Shown in pieces: positions 1-6,288 of a DNA stretch of 7,309 nt. The stretch lies in contig JAGLYR010000327.1 in NCBI GenBank assembly GCA_023132135.1, positions 1-7,309 of the forward strand. Direction: 5' to 3'. A program made the position numbers and the translations under genes. A model generated the notes under the pieces. It did not search any database. It was not told the DNA's origin and worked only from the letters and a program-made list of their open reading frames with translations. The stretch is from Candidatus Eiseniibacteriota bacterium (lineage in GTDB: Bacteria; Arandabacterota; Arandabacteria; JAGLYR01). The first letter of the stretch is position 1. Each line of letters begins with the position of its first letter.

Positions 1-32
1 CCATCGCAGCAGGGATTCATGAATAATCCAAG

Positions 33-1028
33 CTAGTCCCTGGCCGCTGCTTTGGCCCGGAGATGAGCTTTGAGGGTCCGGGAGAACTGGTGCGAGCCAT
101 CCCCCCGCGCAACGAAATAGAGATCTATCACCGCAGGGTCAGGATTCATCGCCGCTTCGATGGAAGCAACTCCCGGAGACGCTATTGGCCCGGGTGGCAG
201 ACCCCACACCCGGTATGTGTTGTAGGGCGACTCAACCTCAAGATCCTTGTAGGAAATGAAACCCTTCCACCGCTTGAGCGCGTACCGGACCGTGGGATCC
301 GCTTCAAGGCGCCATCCTCTCCGCAGCCTGTTGTGGAAGACAGCCGAGATCCGGGGACGTTCCTCAGGAACCCGGGTCTCCTTCTCAATCACCGAGGCCA
401 GAGTCACGACCTCTGCAGGAGAAAGGCCTGCGACCCAGGCCCTTCGCGGGAACGAATCGCCCACGGCCTCATGGAAAGCCTTCACCATCGCACGGACAAT
501 TTCCGCCGGGCCGGCGCCGTCGGAAACGAAGTAGGTGTTCGGAAAGAGAAAACCTTCCATCCCGTCGGTGGGGAATCCAAGCAGGCTTGACGCATCCAGG
601 GAATCCACGTAGTTGAGGAAATCCTCGGCGGGGATCCCTATCTGTTCCATCACTGCAGTTGCTGTTTGCTCGACAGTAAGACCTTCCCGAACCGTCAGTC
701 GTGCAAGGGCGACGTGGCCCTCCTGGAGGGTTCGGAGGATCCCCGCTGCGGACTGAGTCGCCGAAATACGGAACCTGCCGGTCTTGATCTGCGTCTCCAC
801 GCGACCCAGACGCCCACCCAGCACAAACACCCGGCGAGATCGGATGAGTCCTTCCTCGGAGAGCCGCGCTGCCACCTGAACCAGCGACATTCCCGGGGTA
901 ACCTCGAACTGCACTGGATCTGCATTCCGATCCTTCGGCGAGTAGAACTCGATCGCGAACGCAACCATGGCGGCCGCAACCGCCAGTACACCCGCAATAA
1001 CCAGCCATTTTGTTTGGGGTCGTCGCAT
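33..1028 (-). CDS. mltG: Endolytic murein transglycosylase MltG (YceG family)
   Basis: This 331-residue protein matches MltG, an inner-membrane lytic transglycosylase that cuts nascent glycan strands internally and is thought to set peptidoglycan chain length. A short basic N-terminus (MRRPQTK) precedes one membrane anchor at about residues 8-27, so the rest should lie outside the cytoplasmic membrane. A LysM-like region follows (about 40-110). The YceG catalytic part shows EGFLFPNTYF (158-167), LASVIEKET (210-218) with the expected catalytic Glu215, FHNRL (231-235), ADPTVRYA (243-250) and SPYNTYR...GLPPGPI (267-282). Two usual residues differ: the segment before DPT reads LEA rather than LQS, and the NPG that normally follows GLPPGPI reads SPG. 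The start is an ATG with a weak AGGG-type ribosome site about 10 nt upstream. It is the last gene in the window, 69 nt after ruvX, and ends in TAG. Function is confident from the motifs; length is normal for the family. Confidence 0.95.
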   Translation of the reverse strand: MRRPQTKWLVIAGVLAVAAAMVAFAIEFYSPKDRNADPVQFEVTPGMSLVQVAARLSEEGLIRSRRVFVLGGRLGRVETQIKTGRFRISATQSAAGILRTLQEGHVALARLTVREGLTVEQTATAVMEQIGIPAEDFLNYVDSLDASSLLGFPTDGMEGFLFPNTYFVSDGAGPAEIVRAMVKAFHEAVGDSFPRRAWVAGLSPAEVVTLASVIEKETRVPEERPRISAVFHNRLRRGWRLEADPTVRYALKRWKGFISYKDLEVESPYNTYRVWGLPPGPIASPGVASIEAAMNPDPAVIDLYFVARGDGSHQFSRTLKAHLRAKAAARD

Positions 1029-1065
1029 GGATCAGTACCCTGCCGTTCCCGCTCTCTGTTGCTCA

Positions 1066-1092
1066 ATCTTCGCCATCTGCGTAATCTGCGGC
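1066..1092. repeat. Three adjacent 9-bp units between ruvX and mltG
   Basis: Three consecutive 9-mers read ATCTTCGCC, ATCTGCGTA and ATCTGCGGC on the plus strand. They share ATCT.CG and fill much of the 69-nt gap between the ruvX stop and the mltG start. The minus-strand reading is GCAGATTACGCAGAT-like, which resembles short GCAGATTACGCAGAT intergenic repeats that I recall from environmental bacterial genomes. That family link is from memory and was not checked. No stem-loop with a T-run is visible here, so it does not look like a terminator. Confidence 0.5.
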
Positions 1093-1097
1093 TGCCT

Positions 1098-1520
1098 CTA
1101 CGCCCCGTCCCGCTCACCGGCGCGGCGGTCCAGGTAGCCCTGCAGAATCCACGCAGCGGCCACCCGGTCGCGAGTTCCCTTTGCCCCGCCCCCCACCTCT
1201 CGCAGTATCCGGTCGGCGGCCCGCGAGCTCAACCTCTCGTCCCAAAGGACCACAGGCACACGCAGGTTGTCCTCCAGGAACTGCCGGAATCTATGGACTT
1301 CGCCGGTCAAGGTGCCCTGGTGCCCCTTGAGGCTGATCGGATCTCCGAGAACAATCTCCTCCACATCTTCGCCGGCGACAACGTCCCCTATTCTCCGGAC
1401 GGCCTGCTTCCACGAGACGGCGGCGATCGTGTCGTACGGGCGGGCCGTCAGTCCCAGCTCATCGGACAGCGCAAGCCCAATCCGCTTCGTGCCATAGTCA
1501 ATTCCAAGTCGCCGCCCCAC
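1098..1520 (-). CDS. ruvX: RuvX/YqgF family Holliday-junction resolvase-like nuclease
   Basis: The 140-residue product has the RNase H-like fold signature of RuvX/YqgF. This family is linked to 16S rRNA 5' end maturation in E. coli and to Holliday junction cleavage in some bacteria. Seen in order: RRLGIDYGTKRIGLALSD (3-20) with the first acidic residue Asp8, the IVLGDP...GHQG loop, WDERLSS with conserved Glu and Arg, and TRDRVAAAWILQGYLD with the C-terminal Asp. I chose the GTG at 1520-1518 because the family motif begins two residues later and the start lies 13 nt after the upstream stop at 1534, with a G-rich ribosome site close by. The longer reading from TTG at 1592 adds 24 residues that look nothing like the family and overlap the upstream gene. 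The length matches usual RuvX proteins (about 138-150). Confidence 0.93.
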   Translation of the reverse strand: MGRRLGIDYGTKRIGLALSDELGLTARPYDTIAAVSWKQAVRRIGDVVAGEDVEEIVLGDPISLKGHQGTLTGEVHRFRQFLEDNLRVPVVLWDERLSSRAADRILREVGGGAKGTRDRVAAAWILQGYLDRRAGERDGA

Positions 1521-1533
1521 ACATCCCCCACGG

Positions 1534-1962
1534 CTAAAGATGCAGATTCTTCGACATTCTGACGCTGGTTCCTCCATCCTCACGCGGCTCAAAGATCACC
1601 TCATCCATCAGCGCTTTCATGATCGAAATGCCTCGCCCGCGAAGCGCCATGGACCCGGCCGCCTCCTCCAGATCGGAGACCCGCTCAGGATCAAAGCCCG
1701 GACCCCGGTCGGAAACGACTATTTCGATCTCCCCGACCCCAAGGTGAAACTCGATCTCGACCTCGCTTTCCGGCCGCCCGTACTGGACCGCATTGGTCCC
1801 GGCCTCCATCACGGCATTGGCCACAGCGTTGGCGATTTCCTCATCGGCCCCCGCAGCGCGCAGTGTTTCTTCGACTGCCACGTTCAGGAGAGCAAGGAAC
1901 TCAAACTCGGCCGGGAACGTCAGGCGCACAACCTTCCTCCGGCTCGCCTGCTCCTCACTCAT
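1534..1962 (-). CDS. RsbW-like serine kinase / anti-sigma regulatory ATPase (HATPase_c_2)
   Basis: This 142-residue protein is a stand-alone GHKL-type ATPase domain of the RsbW/SpoIIAB class. Such proteins bind an alternative sigma factor or phosphorylate a serine on a STAS antagonist. The N box is VMEAGTNAVQYG (51-62) with Glu53 and the Mg-binding Asn57; Tyr61 stands where many relatives have His. The G1 box is SDRGPGFDPE (84-93), the G2 box is RGRGISIMKALMDEV (108-122), and GTSVRMSK (131-138) closes the fold. There is no membrane or receiver domain. The ATG at 1962 forms TGATG with the stop of the preceding pseudouridine synthase and has a strong ribosome site. No sigma factor or STAS gene is present in the window, so its partner and signal are unknown. 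The biochemical class is confident; the regulatory target is not. Confidence 0.87.
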   Translation of the reverse strand: MSEEQASRRKVVRLTFPAEFEFLALLNVAVEETLRAAGADEEIANAVANAVMEAGTNAVQYGRPESEVEIEFHLGVGEIEIVVSDRGPGFDPERVSDLEEAAGSMALRGRGISIMKALMDEVIFEPREDGGTSVRMSKNLHL

Positions 1963-1976
1963 CAGGAATCCCCTCC
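1960..1976 (-). promoter_or_regulatory. Strong ribosome site and TGATG coupling at the RsbW-like gene start
   Basis: GGAGGGG at 1976-1970 lies 7 nt before the ATG at 1962-1960. The ATG shares one base with the upstream TGA stop (1964-1962). This decides the start over a longer reading from 2034, and it suggests translation coupled to the rluD-family gene. Among the junctions here it is one of the best Shine-Dalgarno matches. Confidence 0.75.
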
Positions 1977-2951
1977 CCCCAGTTCCCTGAATCCCGCTAT
2001 CACCCGACCGATGTCTTCCGGCAGGGGCGCGCAAAATCGGCAGCGCCGGCCATCCCCGGGATGGTCAAAAGCCAGGAATTCCGCATGAAGAGCCTGCCTC
2101 GGACACTCATGCAGCAACCCGGAAATGAGCCGCCTGTACCGCGGCGAGACACGTCCGGGAATACGCCGACCGCCGTACGCCGCATCTCCAAAGATGGGGT
2201 GCCCGATGTAAGCCGCGTGCACCCGAAGCTGGTGGGTGCGACCACTCCCCGGTTTGAGCCGGACCACGTTCACATGCGGCAGACGCTCCTCAACCTCGTA
2301 CGCCGTGTCCGCCTCCCGTCCCCCATCACACCGCACCATCATCTTTTTCCGTTGCCGACGGTGCCGACCCAAGGGGGCCGAAATGTCGCCCGCGTCCAAA
2401 GGCATAGACCCCCACACCACGGCCCGGTACCGCTTCTCGATCGCCCGGGCCTTGAACTGCCGAGTAAGCGCCAGGTGCGCTTCGTCTGTCTTGGCGACGA
2501 CCAGGATTCCCGAGGTTCCCTTGTCGAGACGATGGACGATTCCAGGCCTCTCGCTCCCGCCCAGAGTCGAAAGACAACTCGTGTGGGCTCGAAGGGCGTG
2601 GACGAGAGTTCCCGAGTCCTCTGCCCGCACCGGGTGAACCACCATCCCGGGGGATTTGCTGACTACGAGAACCTGTTCGTCCTCGAAGATGATGTCGAGC
2701 GGGATGTTCTCCGGGGCCAACTCCGGCGCAGTGAGCGCCGACCACCACATTTCGACTTCGTCCCCGGTCCTGACAGCAAGGCGCTTGACGGCAACCTTGC
2801 CATTGACCCGGACCTGGCCGGATTCAATCAGACGTTGGATCCGGACACGGCTCAGGCCGGTCCCGCGCGCGGCCAGCCACCGGTCCAGTCTCTGTCCTTC
2901 CTCCGAGTTGCTCACCCGCAGGAGACGTCTTTCTTTGGCCGAGTGTCCCAT
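1962..2951 (-). CDS. rluD: RluA/RluD-family 23S rRNA pseudouridine synthase
   Basis: The 329-residue protein should isomerise specific uridines in 23S rRNA to pseudouridine. An S4 RNA-binding domain spans about residues 18-66 (EGQRLDRWLAAR, SRVRIQRLIESGQVRVNG). The catalytic domain carries PGIVHRLDKGTSGILVVAKT (136-155) with the catalytic Asp143, then YRAVVWG, GRTHQLRVH (237-245), GHPIFGDAAYGG and RQALHAEFLAFDHP (285-298). Domain order and length fit RluD or close RluA-type enzymes; the exact target uridines cannot be told from sequence alone. The ATG at 2951 overlaps lspA by 40 nt. A GTG at 2915 would give a 4-nt GTGA overlap but drops residues 1-12, including the LRV strand just before the S4 motif. 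Neither start has a good ribosome site, so the N-terminus is uncertain. The stop overlaps the next gene's ATG by one base. Confidence 0.93.
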   Translation of the reverse strand: MGHSAKERRLLRVSNSEEGQRLDRWLAARGTGLSRVRIQRLIESGQVRVNGKVAVKRLAVRTGDEVEMWWSALTAPELAPENIPLDIIFEDEQVLVVSKSPGMVVHPVRAEDSGTLVHALRAHTSCLSTLGGSERPGIVHRLDKGTSGILVVAKTDEAHLALTRQFKARAIEKRYRAVVWGSMPLDAGDISAPLGRHRRQRKKMMVRCDGGREADTAYEVEERLPHVNVVRLKPGSGRTHQLRVHAAYIGHPIFGDAAYGGRRIPGRVSPRYRRLISGLLHECPRQALHAEFLAFDHPGDGRRCRFCAPLPEDIGRVIAGFRELGGGDS

Positions 2952-3424
2952 AGGAACTCAACGACGAGAAGGACCACACCCAGCGTGACCGCGATGTCGG
3001 CAACGTTGAATGTGGGCCATCGCAACCGGGGAGTAATCCCCATGTCTATGAAATCCACGACTTCACCGGAGCGGAGAATCCTGTCTGTCATGTTCCCGAC
3101 GGCGCCGCCCAATATGAGCGCCAAGGCGCGCCGTCCCAGAACTCGCCGCGGTGAAATGAGCAACAGATAGAGGAGAACGAGGACGGACGCCGCGATGGAA
3201 ACCAGGACGAAGGGAACGCCGCTGTCCCTCAGGAGACCGAAGGCCGCGCCGGAATTCCGGACGTAGACAAGCTGGAGGTGGTTGCCGATAAGAGGAACCG
3301 TCGCGCCCGCCGACAGGGTGACATCAACCAGGATCTTTGCCGCCTGATCCAGCGCCACCACACCCAGGGCAATCAGTCCCGGAGGAATGAGCGATGCGAA
3401 GCTGCGTCCCTCCCCAAGGGCCAC
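2912..3424 (-). CDS. lspA: Lipoprotein signal peptidase LspA (signal peptidase II)
   Basis: LspA is the inner-membrane aspartyl protease that removes signal peptides from diacylglyceryl-modified prolipoproteins. From the GTG at 3424 the product is 170 residues, the usual family length. Seen in order: a first hydrophobic helix with LDQAAKIL (25-32), NSGAAFGLL (57-65), two more helices, GNMTDRI (110-116), VVDFIDM (122-128) with catalytic Asp124, and FNVADIAVTLG (139-149) with catalytic Asp143, followed by the last helix. A frame open to 3547 would add 41 residues that overlap the preceding zinc-finger gene and look unlike LspA, so I reject it. The chosen GTG has GGGGAAG immediately upstream (3433-3427), with short spacing, and leaves a 20-nt gap after the preceding stop. 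lgt and the Lol genes are not in this window. The enzyme call is very secure; the start is moderately secure. Confidence 0.95.
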   Translation of the reverse strand: MALGEGRSFASLIPPGLIALGVVALDQAAKILVDVTLSAGATVPLIGNHLQLVYVRNSGAAFGLLRDSGVPFVLVSIAASVLVLLYLLLISPRRVLGRRALALILGGAVGNMTDRILRSGEVVDFIDMGITPRLRWPTFNVADIAVTLGVVLLVVEFLWDTRPKKDVSCG

Positions 3425-3444
3425 ATCTTCCCCAAACCAGGCGT

Positions 3445-3828
3445 TCAGGACACACCCTCCCGTTCGTCTTCCTTTTCCTGGCACTGGATGCACAACCGAG
3501 CGTTCGGCACGATGTCCAGACGCTCCTTCGAGATCTTTCCCTCGCAAAGCTCACACTTGCCATATGTTTTCGAGTGCACTCTTCTCAGGGCATCGTCGAT
3601 TTCCTGCACCATCTTTCCCTCGACCGACGCCATCAAGAACTCTTTCTCGCGCTCCATGGCGTCGGTGCCCAGGTCGGCCATGTGATAGCTATACGCGGAC
3701 AGGTCGCCCGCGGAATCCTTCTGTGTTTTGTGGAAGAGGAACTCCGCGCGGCTCCCCAGTTGCTTGAGTAGCTTCCCCCGCTCATCGAGCAGCTTTTTCT
3801 CGAAGCGTTTCAGTTCTCGCGCATTCAC
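3445..3828 (-). CDS. TraR/DksA-family zinc-finger protein
   Basis: This 127-residue protein has the layout of TraR/DksA-type factors, which reach into the secondary channel of RNA polymerase and adjust initiation. The N-terminal half is helical and charged (about 1-35), then GDLSAYSYHMADLGTDAMEREKEF (41-64) is followed by a second helix. The C4 zinc finger is CELC (92-95) paired with CIQC (113-116). The DxxDxA tip of E. coli DksA is not evident; the SYHMADLGTD region looks more like the YteA or general TraR subgroup, so a ppGpp-linked role should not be assumed. The start is GTG, 43 nt after the stop of the phosphorylase gene, with GAGG about 10 nt upstream. The lspA gene follows after 20 nt. 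Family membership is confident, the regulatory role is inferred. Confidence 0.9.
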   Translation of the reverse strand: MNARELKRFEKKLLDERGKLLKQLGSRAEFLFHKTQKDSAGDLSAYSYHMADLGTDAMEREKEFLMASVEGKMVQEIDDALRRVHSKTYGKCELCEGKISKERLDIVPNARLCIQCQEKEDEREGVS

Positions 3829-3871
3829 TTCCCACTCGCCTCTCTTTGCATCTCACGTTTCCTGCGTTCTG

Positions 3872-4714
3872 CTACGCCGTTGCCGTCTCCCCAACATCCG
3901 TCAGCTCCACGACTCGACTCACAAGCCGGGTCAAACGAGGCTCCGCCTGGGCCGCAACCCGCAGGATCTCATCGATGTCGGCAGGACCCAGGGCATCCGG
4001 CAGTGCTTTGTCCGTCACCACCGAGAGGCCCAGAACCCTCATCCCTCCATGAACGGCCACGATGGTCTCCGGCACAATGGACATCCCCACGGCGTCGGCT
4101 CCAATTGTTCTCAGGAACCGGTACTCCGCCGCCGTTTCGAGATTGGGGCCGGCTACGGCGACATAGACGCCTTTCCGCACTCGAATCTTCTCCTCCAGAG
4201 CCACGTCTTCCGCCAGTGCAATGAGCTTCCGGTTGTAGGCCTCCACCATGTCGGGAAACCGGGGACCCAGACTGTCGTCGTTCGGTCCGATCAGTGGATT
4301 GTCCCCCATGAGGTTGATGTGATCCGTGATGATCATGATGTCTCCCCGATTGAGCATGGGATTCATCCCTCCGACAGCGTTGGACAGGACGAGGACGCGC
4401 GCGCCGAGACCCCGAACCACCCGGATCGGGAAGGCCACCTGTTCCATTGTGTAGCCTTCGTAGTAGTGGGCCCGCCCGGAAAGGACAGCCACCTTTTTCC
4501 CACCCAGCTCACCCAGAATCAGCTCCCCCGCATGAGTCGGAGCGGAGGAAACCGGGAAGTGGGGAATCTCCCCGTACGGCACGATCGCTTCGCTCTTCAC
4601 TTCGCCGGCCAGTGCCCCGAGCCCCGTACCTGTCACGATGGCTATGTCCGGGCTGAATGCGCACTTGCTCTTCAGGTACGCTGTTGCCTCTTCAATCTGC
4701 GCACTAAGGGTCAC
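3872..4714 (-). CDS. punA: Purine nucleoside phosphorylase (trimeric PNP/MTAP superfamily)
   Basis: The 280-residue enzyme should split purine nucleosides with phosphate into base and (deoxy)ribose 1-phosphate in the cytoplasm, feeding purine salvage. Family landmarks are GTGLG (29-33) in the phosphate loop, SGRAHYYEGY (79-88) with Arg81 and His83, SNAVGG (111-116), YVAVAGPNLETAAE (184-197) with Glu193, and GADAVGMSIVPE (205-216) with Met211. In SVVTDKA (231-237), Asp235 sits where human PNP has Asn243, which contacts the purine; MTAP uses Asp there. The substrate may therefore not be the classic inosine/guanosine pair. The GTG at 4714 has GGGGAG 8 nt upstream (4728-4723) and gives an 11-nt overlap with yggU. 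Another GTG at 4723 has the G-run touching it, and a much longer open frame to 4936 adds unrelated residues, so I reject both. Confidence 0.92.
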   Translation of the reverse strand: MTLSAQIEEATAYLKSKCAFSPDIAIVTGTGLGALAGEVKSEAIVPYGEIPHFPVSSAPTHAGELILGELGGKKVAVLSGRAHYYEGYTMEQVAFPIRVVRGLGARVLVLSNAVGGMNPMLNRGDIMIITDHINLMGDNPLIGPNDDSLGPRFPDMVEAYNRKLIALAEDVALEEKIRVRKGVYVAVAGPNLETAAEYRFLRTIGADAVGMSIVPETIVAVHGGMRVLGLSVVTDKALPDALGPADIDEILRVAAQAEPRLTRLVSRVVELTDVGETATA

Positions 4715-5021
4715 CGTTTGCACTCCCCAGGGCCGACACCCTCTCGGGTGAAACCCCCTCCACATAGAGTCTCTTCTCTCTCGAGCTCGTCCCGGAAACC
4801 ACTGTAAGGGCCGAACTCCGGACTCCCAACGCTCTGGCCAGAAGCCGGACCAGCGCTTTGTTGGCCCGGCCTCGTTCCGCGGGAGCCGAAATCCGAATCC
4901 GCAGTTTCCCGTCCGTCTGCCATCCCATGATCGCATCCCTCGATGCTCCGGGCACCACGCGCACCCAGAACCGGGCCCCCCGGCCGTCTTCCGCCGGTTC
5001 CACCGGGGCCTCAGCTTTCAT
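4704..5021 (-). CDS. yggU: DUF167/YggU family protein
   Basis: This 105-residue protein belongs to the small YggU (DUF167) family, which is widespread and has no established biochemical function. Its signature is clear: FWVRVVPGASRDAI (18-31), LRIRISAPAERGRANKALVRLLA (40-62), then LTVVSGTSSREKRLYVEGV (72-90). These correspond to the family's VxPxA, AxPxxGxAN and GxxSRxK elements. The ATG at 5021-5019 has GGAAGAAG 6 nt upstream (5035-5028) and overlaps the end of the DivIVA-domain gene by 11 nt. A longer frame to 5081 adds 20 residues lying wholly within that gene. Its end overlaps the phosphorylase start by a further 11 nt, so its translation is probably coupled on both sides. YggU next to YggS is a common arrangement in bacteria; here a DivIVA gene sits between them. 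Confidence 0.92.
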   Translation of the reverse strand: MKAEAPVEPAEDGRGARFWVRVVPGASRDAIMGWQTDGKLRIRISAPAERGRANKALVRLLARALGVRSSALTVVSGTSSREKRLYVEGVSPERVSALGSANGDP

Positions 5022-5499
5022 GCCGGACTTCTTCCACGGGTTGGGTCCGCCCATCCTCCATTTCGGCTTCCAGGATGTCAAGCTGCGATTGGAGGAAGCT
5101 CTTCATCTTCGCCAGGAAAACACTCCGCTTCATCTGCAGCTCTGCAAGATCCGCCCGCAGCCGGACAACCGCCTCCTGCGCGTCCCCCATCAGTCGTTCC
5201 GCGCACAGCTCGGCATCCTTGATGGCCAGCTCCCCCTCGCGGTGCGCATTCTCCCGCGTCTCTGTCGCCACGCGCTCAGCAGCGATGAGAGCGCTCTGGA
5301 GGAGCCGTTCCTTCTCCCTGTATTCGCCCAACTCCGCCTCGAGCCGTTTCGTCCGTTCGGCAAGGTCGGCCCGGTCTCGAACCACAGACTCCAGCTCCTC
5401 CGCCGCCAGATCGAGAAACATCTGGACTTCGACCGTGTCGTACCCGCGGAATCCCTTCTTGAACTCCTGCTTCCGGATATCCAGCGGTGTGATCTTCAT
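5011..5499 (-). CDS. divIVA: DivIVA-domain coiled-coil protein
   Basis: The 162-residue product starts with the DivIVA lipid-binding signature, ITPLDIRKQEFKKGFRGYDTVEVQMFLD (3-30), where FxxGxRGYD and the following FLD are family hallmarks. The rest (about 31-148) is a long charged coiled coil rich in Glu, Arg, Ala and Leu, with no predicted membrane segment. In Gram-positive bacteria DivIVA proteins gather at curved membrane and recruit division, polarity or wall-growth factors; in other phyla such short versions are less well understood. The ATG has AGGAG 8 nt upstream (5512-5508). It follows yggS after a 26-nt gap and overlaps yggU by 11 nt. In Firmicutes, divIVA also lies near a yggS homologue (ylmE), which supports an old cell-envelope link. 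The domain is confident, the precise job is not. Confidence 0.9.
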   Translation of the reverse strand: MKITPLDIRKQEFKKGFRGYDTVEVQMFLDLAAEELESVVRDRADLAERTKRLEAELGEYREKERLLQSALIAAERVATETRENAHREGELAIKDAELCAERLMGDAQEAVVRLRADLAELQMKRSVFLAKMKSFLQSQLDILEAEMEDGRTQPVEEVRHES

Positions 5500-5525
5500 T
5501 GGGATCTCTCCTGACGATACCGGCC

Positions 5526-6224
5526 CTACTCGCGGGGGCCGAAGATGGACGTACCGATGCGGATCAGGTTAGCGCCTTCCTCGATGGCCACCTCGAAATC
5601 TCCACTCATTCCCATCGAGAGCCACTTCATCTCTATGTTATCGAATCCCAGCGAATCGATCTTTTCGGATATCTTTCTCAACGTGTAGAAGGATGGGCGG
5701 GCCTGTTCGGGGTCGGGACGAAACGGGCCTATGGTCATGAGGCCCCCGACGTGGATCGCAGGAAGCTGCCCGACCTTCTCGGCCAGAGCAACGGTGTCCT
5801 GCGGCGCCACCCCGAACTTGGTCTTCTCCCCTGAGGTGTTCACCTGTATCAGAACCTCCAGAGTCCGACCATGCTCGGCAGCGTGCCGGCTGAGAGCCTC
5901 GGCCATCCTGAAACGGTCGACCGAGTGAACCACATCAAAAAGCTCAGCGGCCTTCGCCGCCTTGTTGGTCTGGAGATGCCCCACCAGATGCCACTCGACC
6001 TCGCGGCCGATCTCCGGGAACTTGCTCCAAGCCTCCTGCACGCGGTTTTCCCCGATAGCCTCGATGCCGGCATCGATGGCCCCGCGGATGGCTTCCACAG
6101 ACGTCATCTTCGTCACGGCTACTATCCGGATACTCTCGTGGGGAACTCCCGCTCTGTTGGCAGCCGCCGCAACGCGTTCTTTCAGCCTGGCCAGGTTTTC
6201 CGCAATCTGTTCCACAGAACTCAT
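5526..6224 (-). CDS. yggS: YggS/PROSC-type PLP homeostasis protein (PLPHP)
   Basis: This 232-residue protein is a YggS/YlmE/PROSC family member, a single-domain TIM-barrel protein that binds pyridoxal 5'-phosphate and buffers it rather than catalysing a known reaction. The PLP lysine is Lys39 in IRIVAVTKMTS (most relatives have AVSK). Other family elements are IGENRVQEAWSK, WHLVGHLQTNKA, VHSVDR, VNTSGEKTKFG, HVGGLMTIGPF, and the phosphate-binding end LSMGMSGDFEVAIEEGANLIRIGTSIFG. The ATG at 6224 fits the normal family start. The frame stays open to 6362, but those extra 46 residues run back through a likely promoter, so they are unlikely to be translated. The ribosome site is poor: GGAG touches the ATG, so a TTG at 6230 or GTG at 6245 remains possible. 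It is the first gene of the proposed long operon. Confidence 0.93.
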   Translation of the reverse strand: MSSVEQIAENLARLKERVAAAANRAGVPHESIRIVAVTKMTSVEAIRGAIDAGIEAIGENRVQEAWSKFPEIGREVEWHLVGHLQTNKAAKAAELFDVVHSVDRFRMAEALSRHAAEHGRTLEVLIQVNTSGEKTKFGVAPQDTVALAEKVGQLPAIHVGGLMTIGPFRPDPEQARPSFYTLRKISEKIDSLGFDNIEMKWLSMGMSGDFEVAIEEGANLIRIGTSIFGPRE

Positions 6225-6252
6225 CTCCAAACCCGCATTTCCCACCGGCTTT

Positions 6253-6287
6253 CTGCCGCGGGCCAGATTCAACACGGCCCGAAGCAG
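6253..6287 (-). other. Short stem-loop in the yggS leader
   Basis: CGGGCC (6281-6276) pairs perfectly with GGCCCG (6264-6259) around an 11-nt loop. CTGC and GCAG can extend the stem across a 2x2 internal loop. It starts close to the expected transcription start and ends about 28 nt before the yggS ATG. No T-run follows, so it is not a classic terminator; it may stabilise the 5' end or be chance in GC-rich DNA. I recognise no riboswitch class. Confidence 0.35.
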
Positions 6288-6288
6288 C

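Noticed and set aside
1-32. Start of a further minus-strand gene after mltG (ATG at 20-18)
   Set aside because: Only about six codons are visible and no convincing ribosome site precedes the ATG, so nothing can be supported.
1863-3170. Plus-strand open frame of 435 codons across the rluD, RsbW-like and lspA genes
   Set aside because: It lies opposite clearly conserved genes, has a composition typical of antisense GC-rich frames (Pro, Arg, Ser, His) and shows no family motif.
3446-3448. CTG start for lspA overlapping the upstream stop
   Set aside because: CTG starts are rare, and the GTG at 3424 has a G-rich ribosome site and gives the usual family length.
3728-4807. Plus-strand open frame of 359 codons opposite the phosphorylase gene
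   Set aside because: It is the antisense shadow of a well-supported PNP gene, with no recognisable domain and no ribosome site noted.
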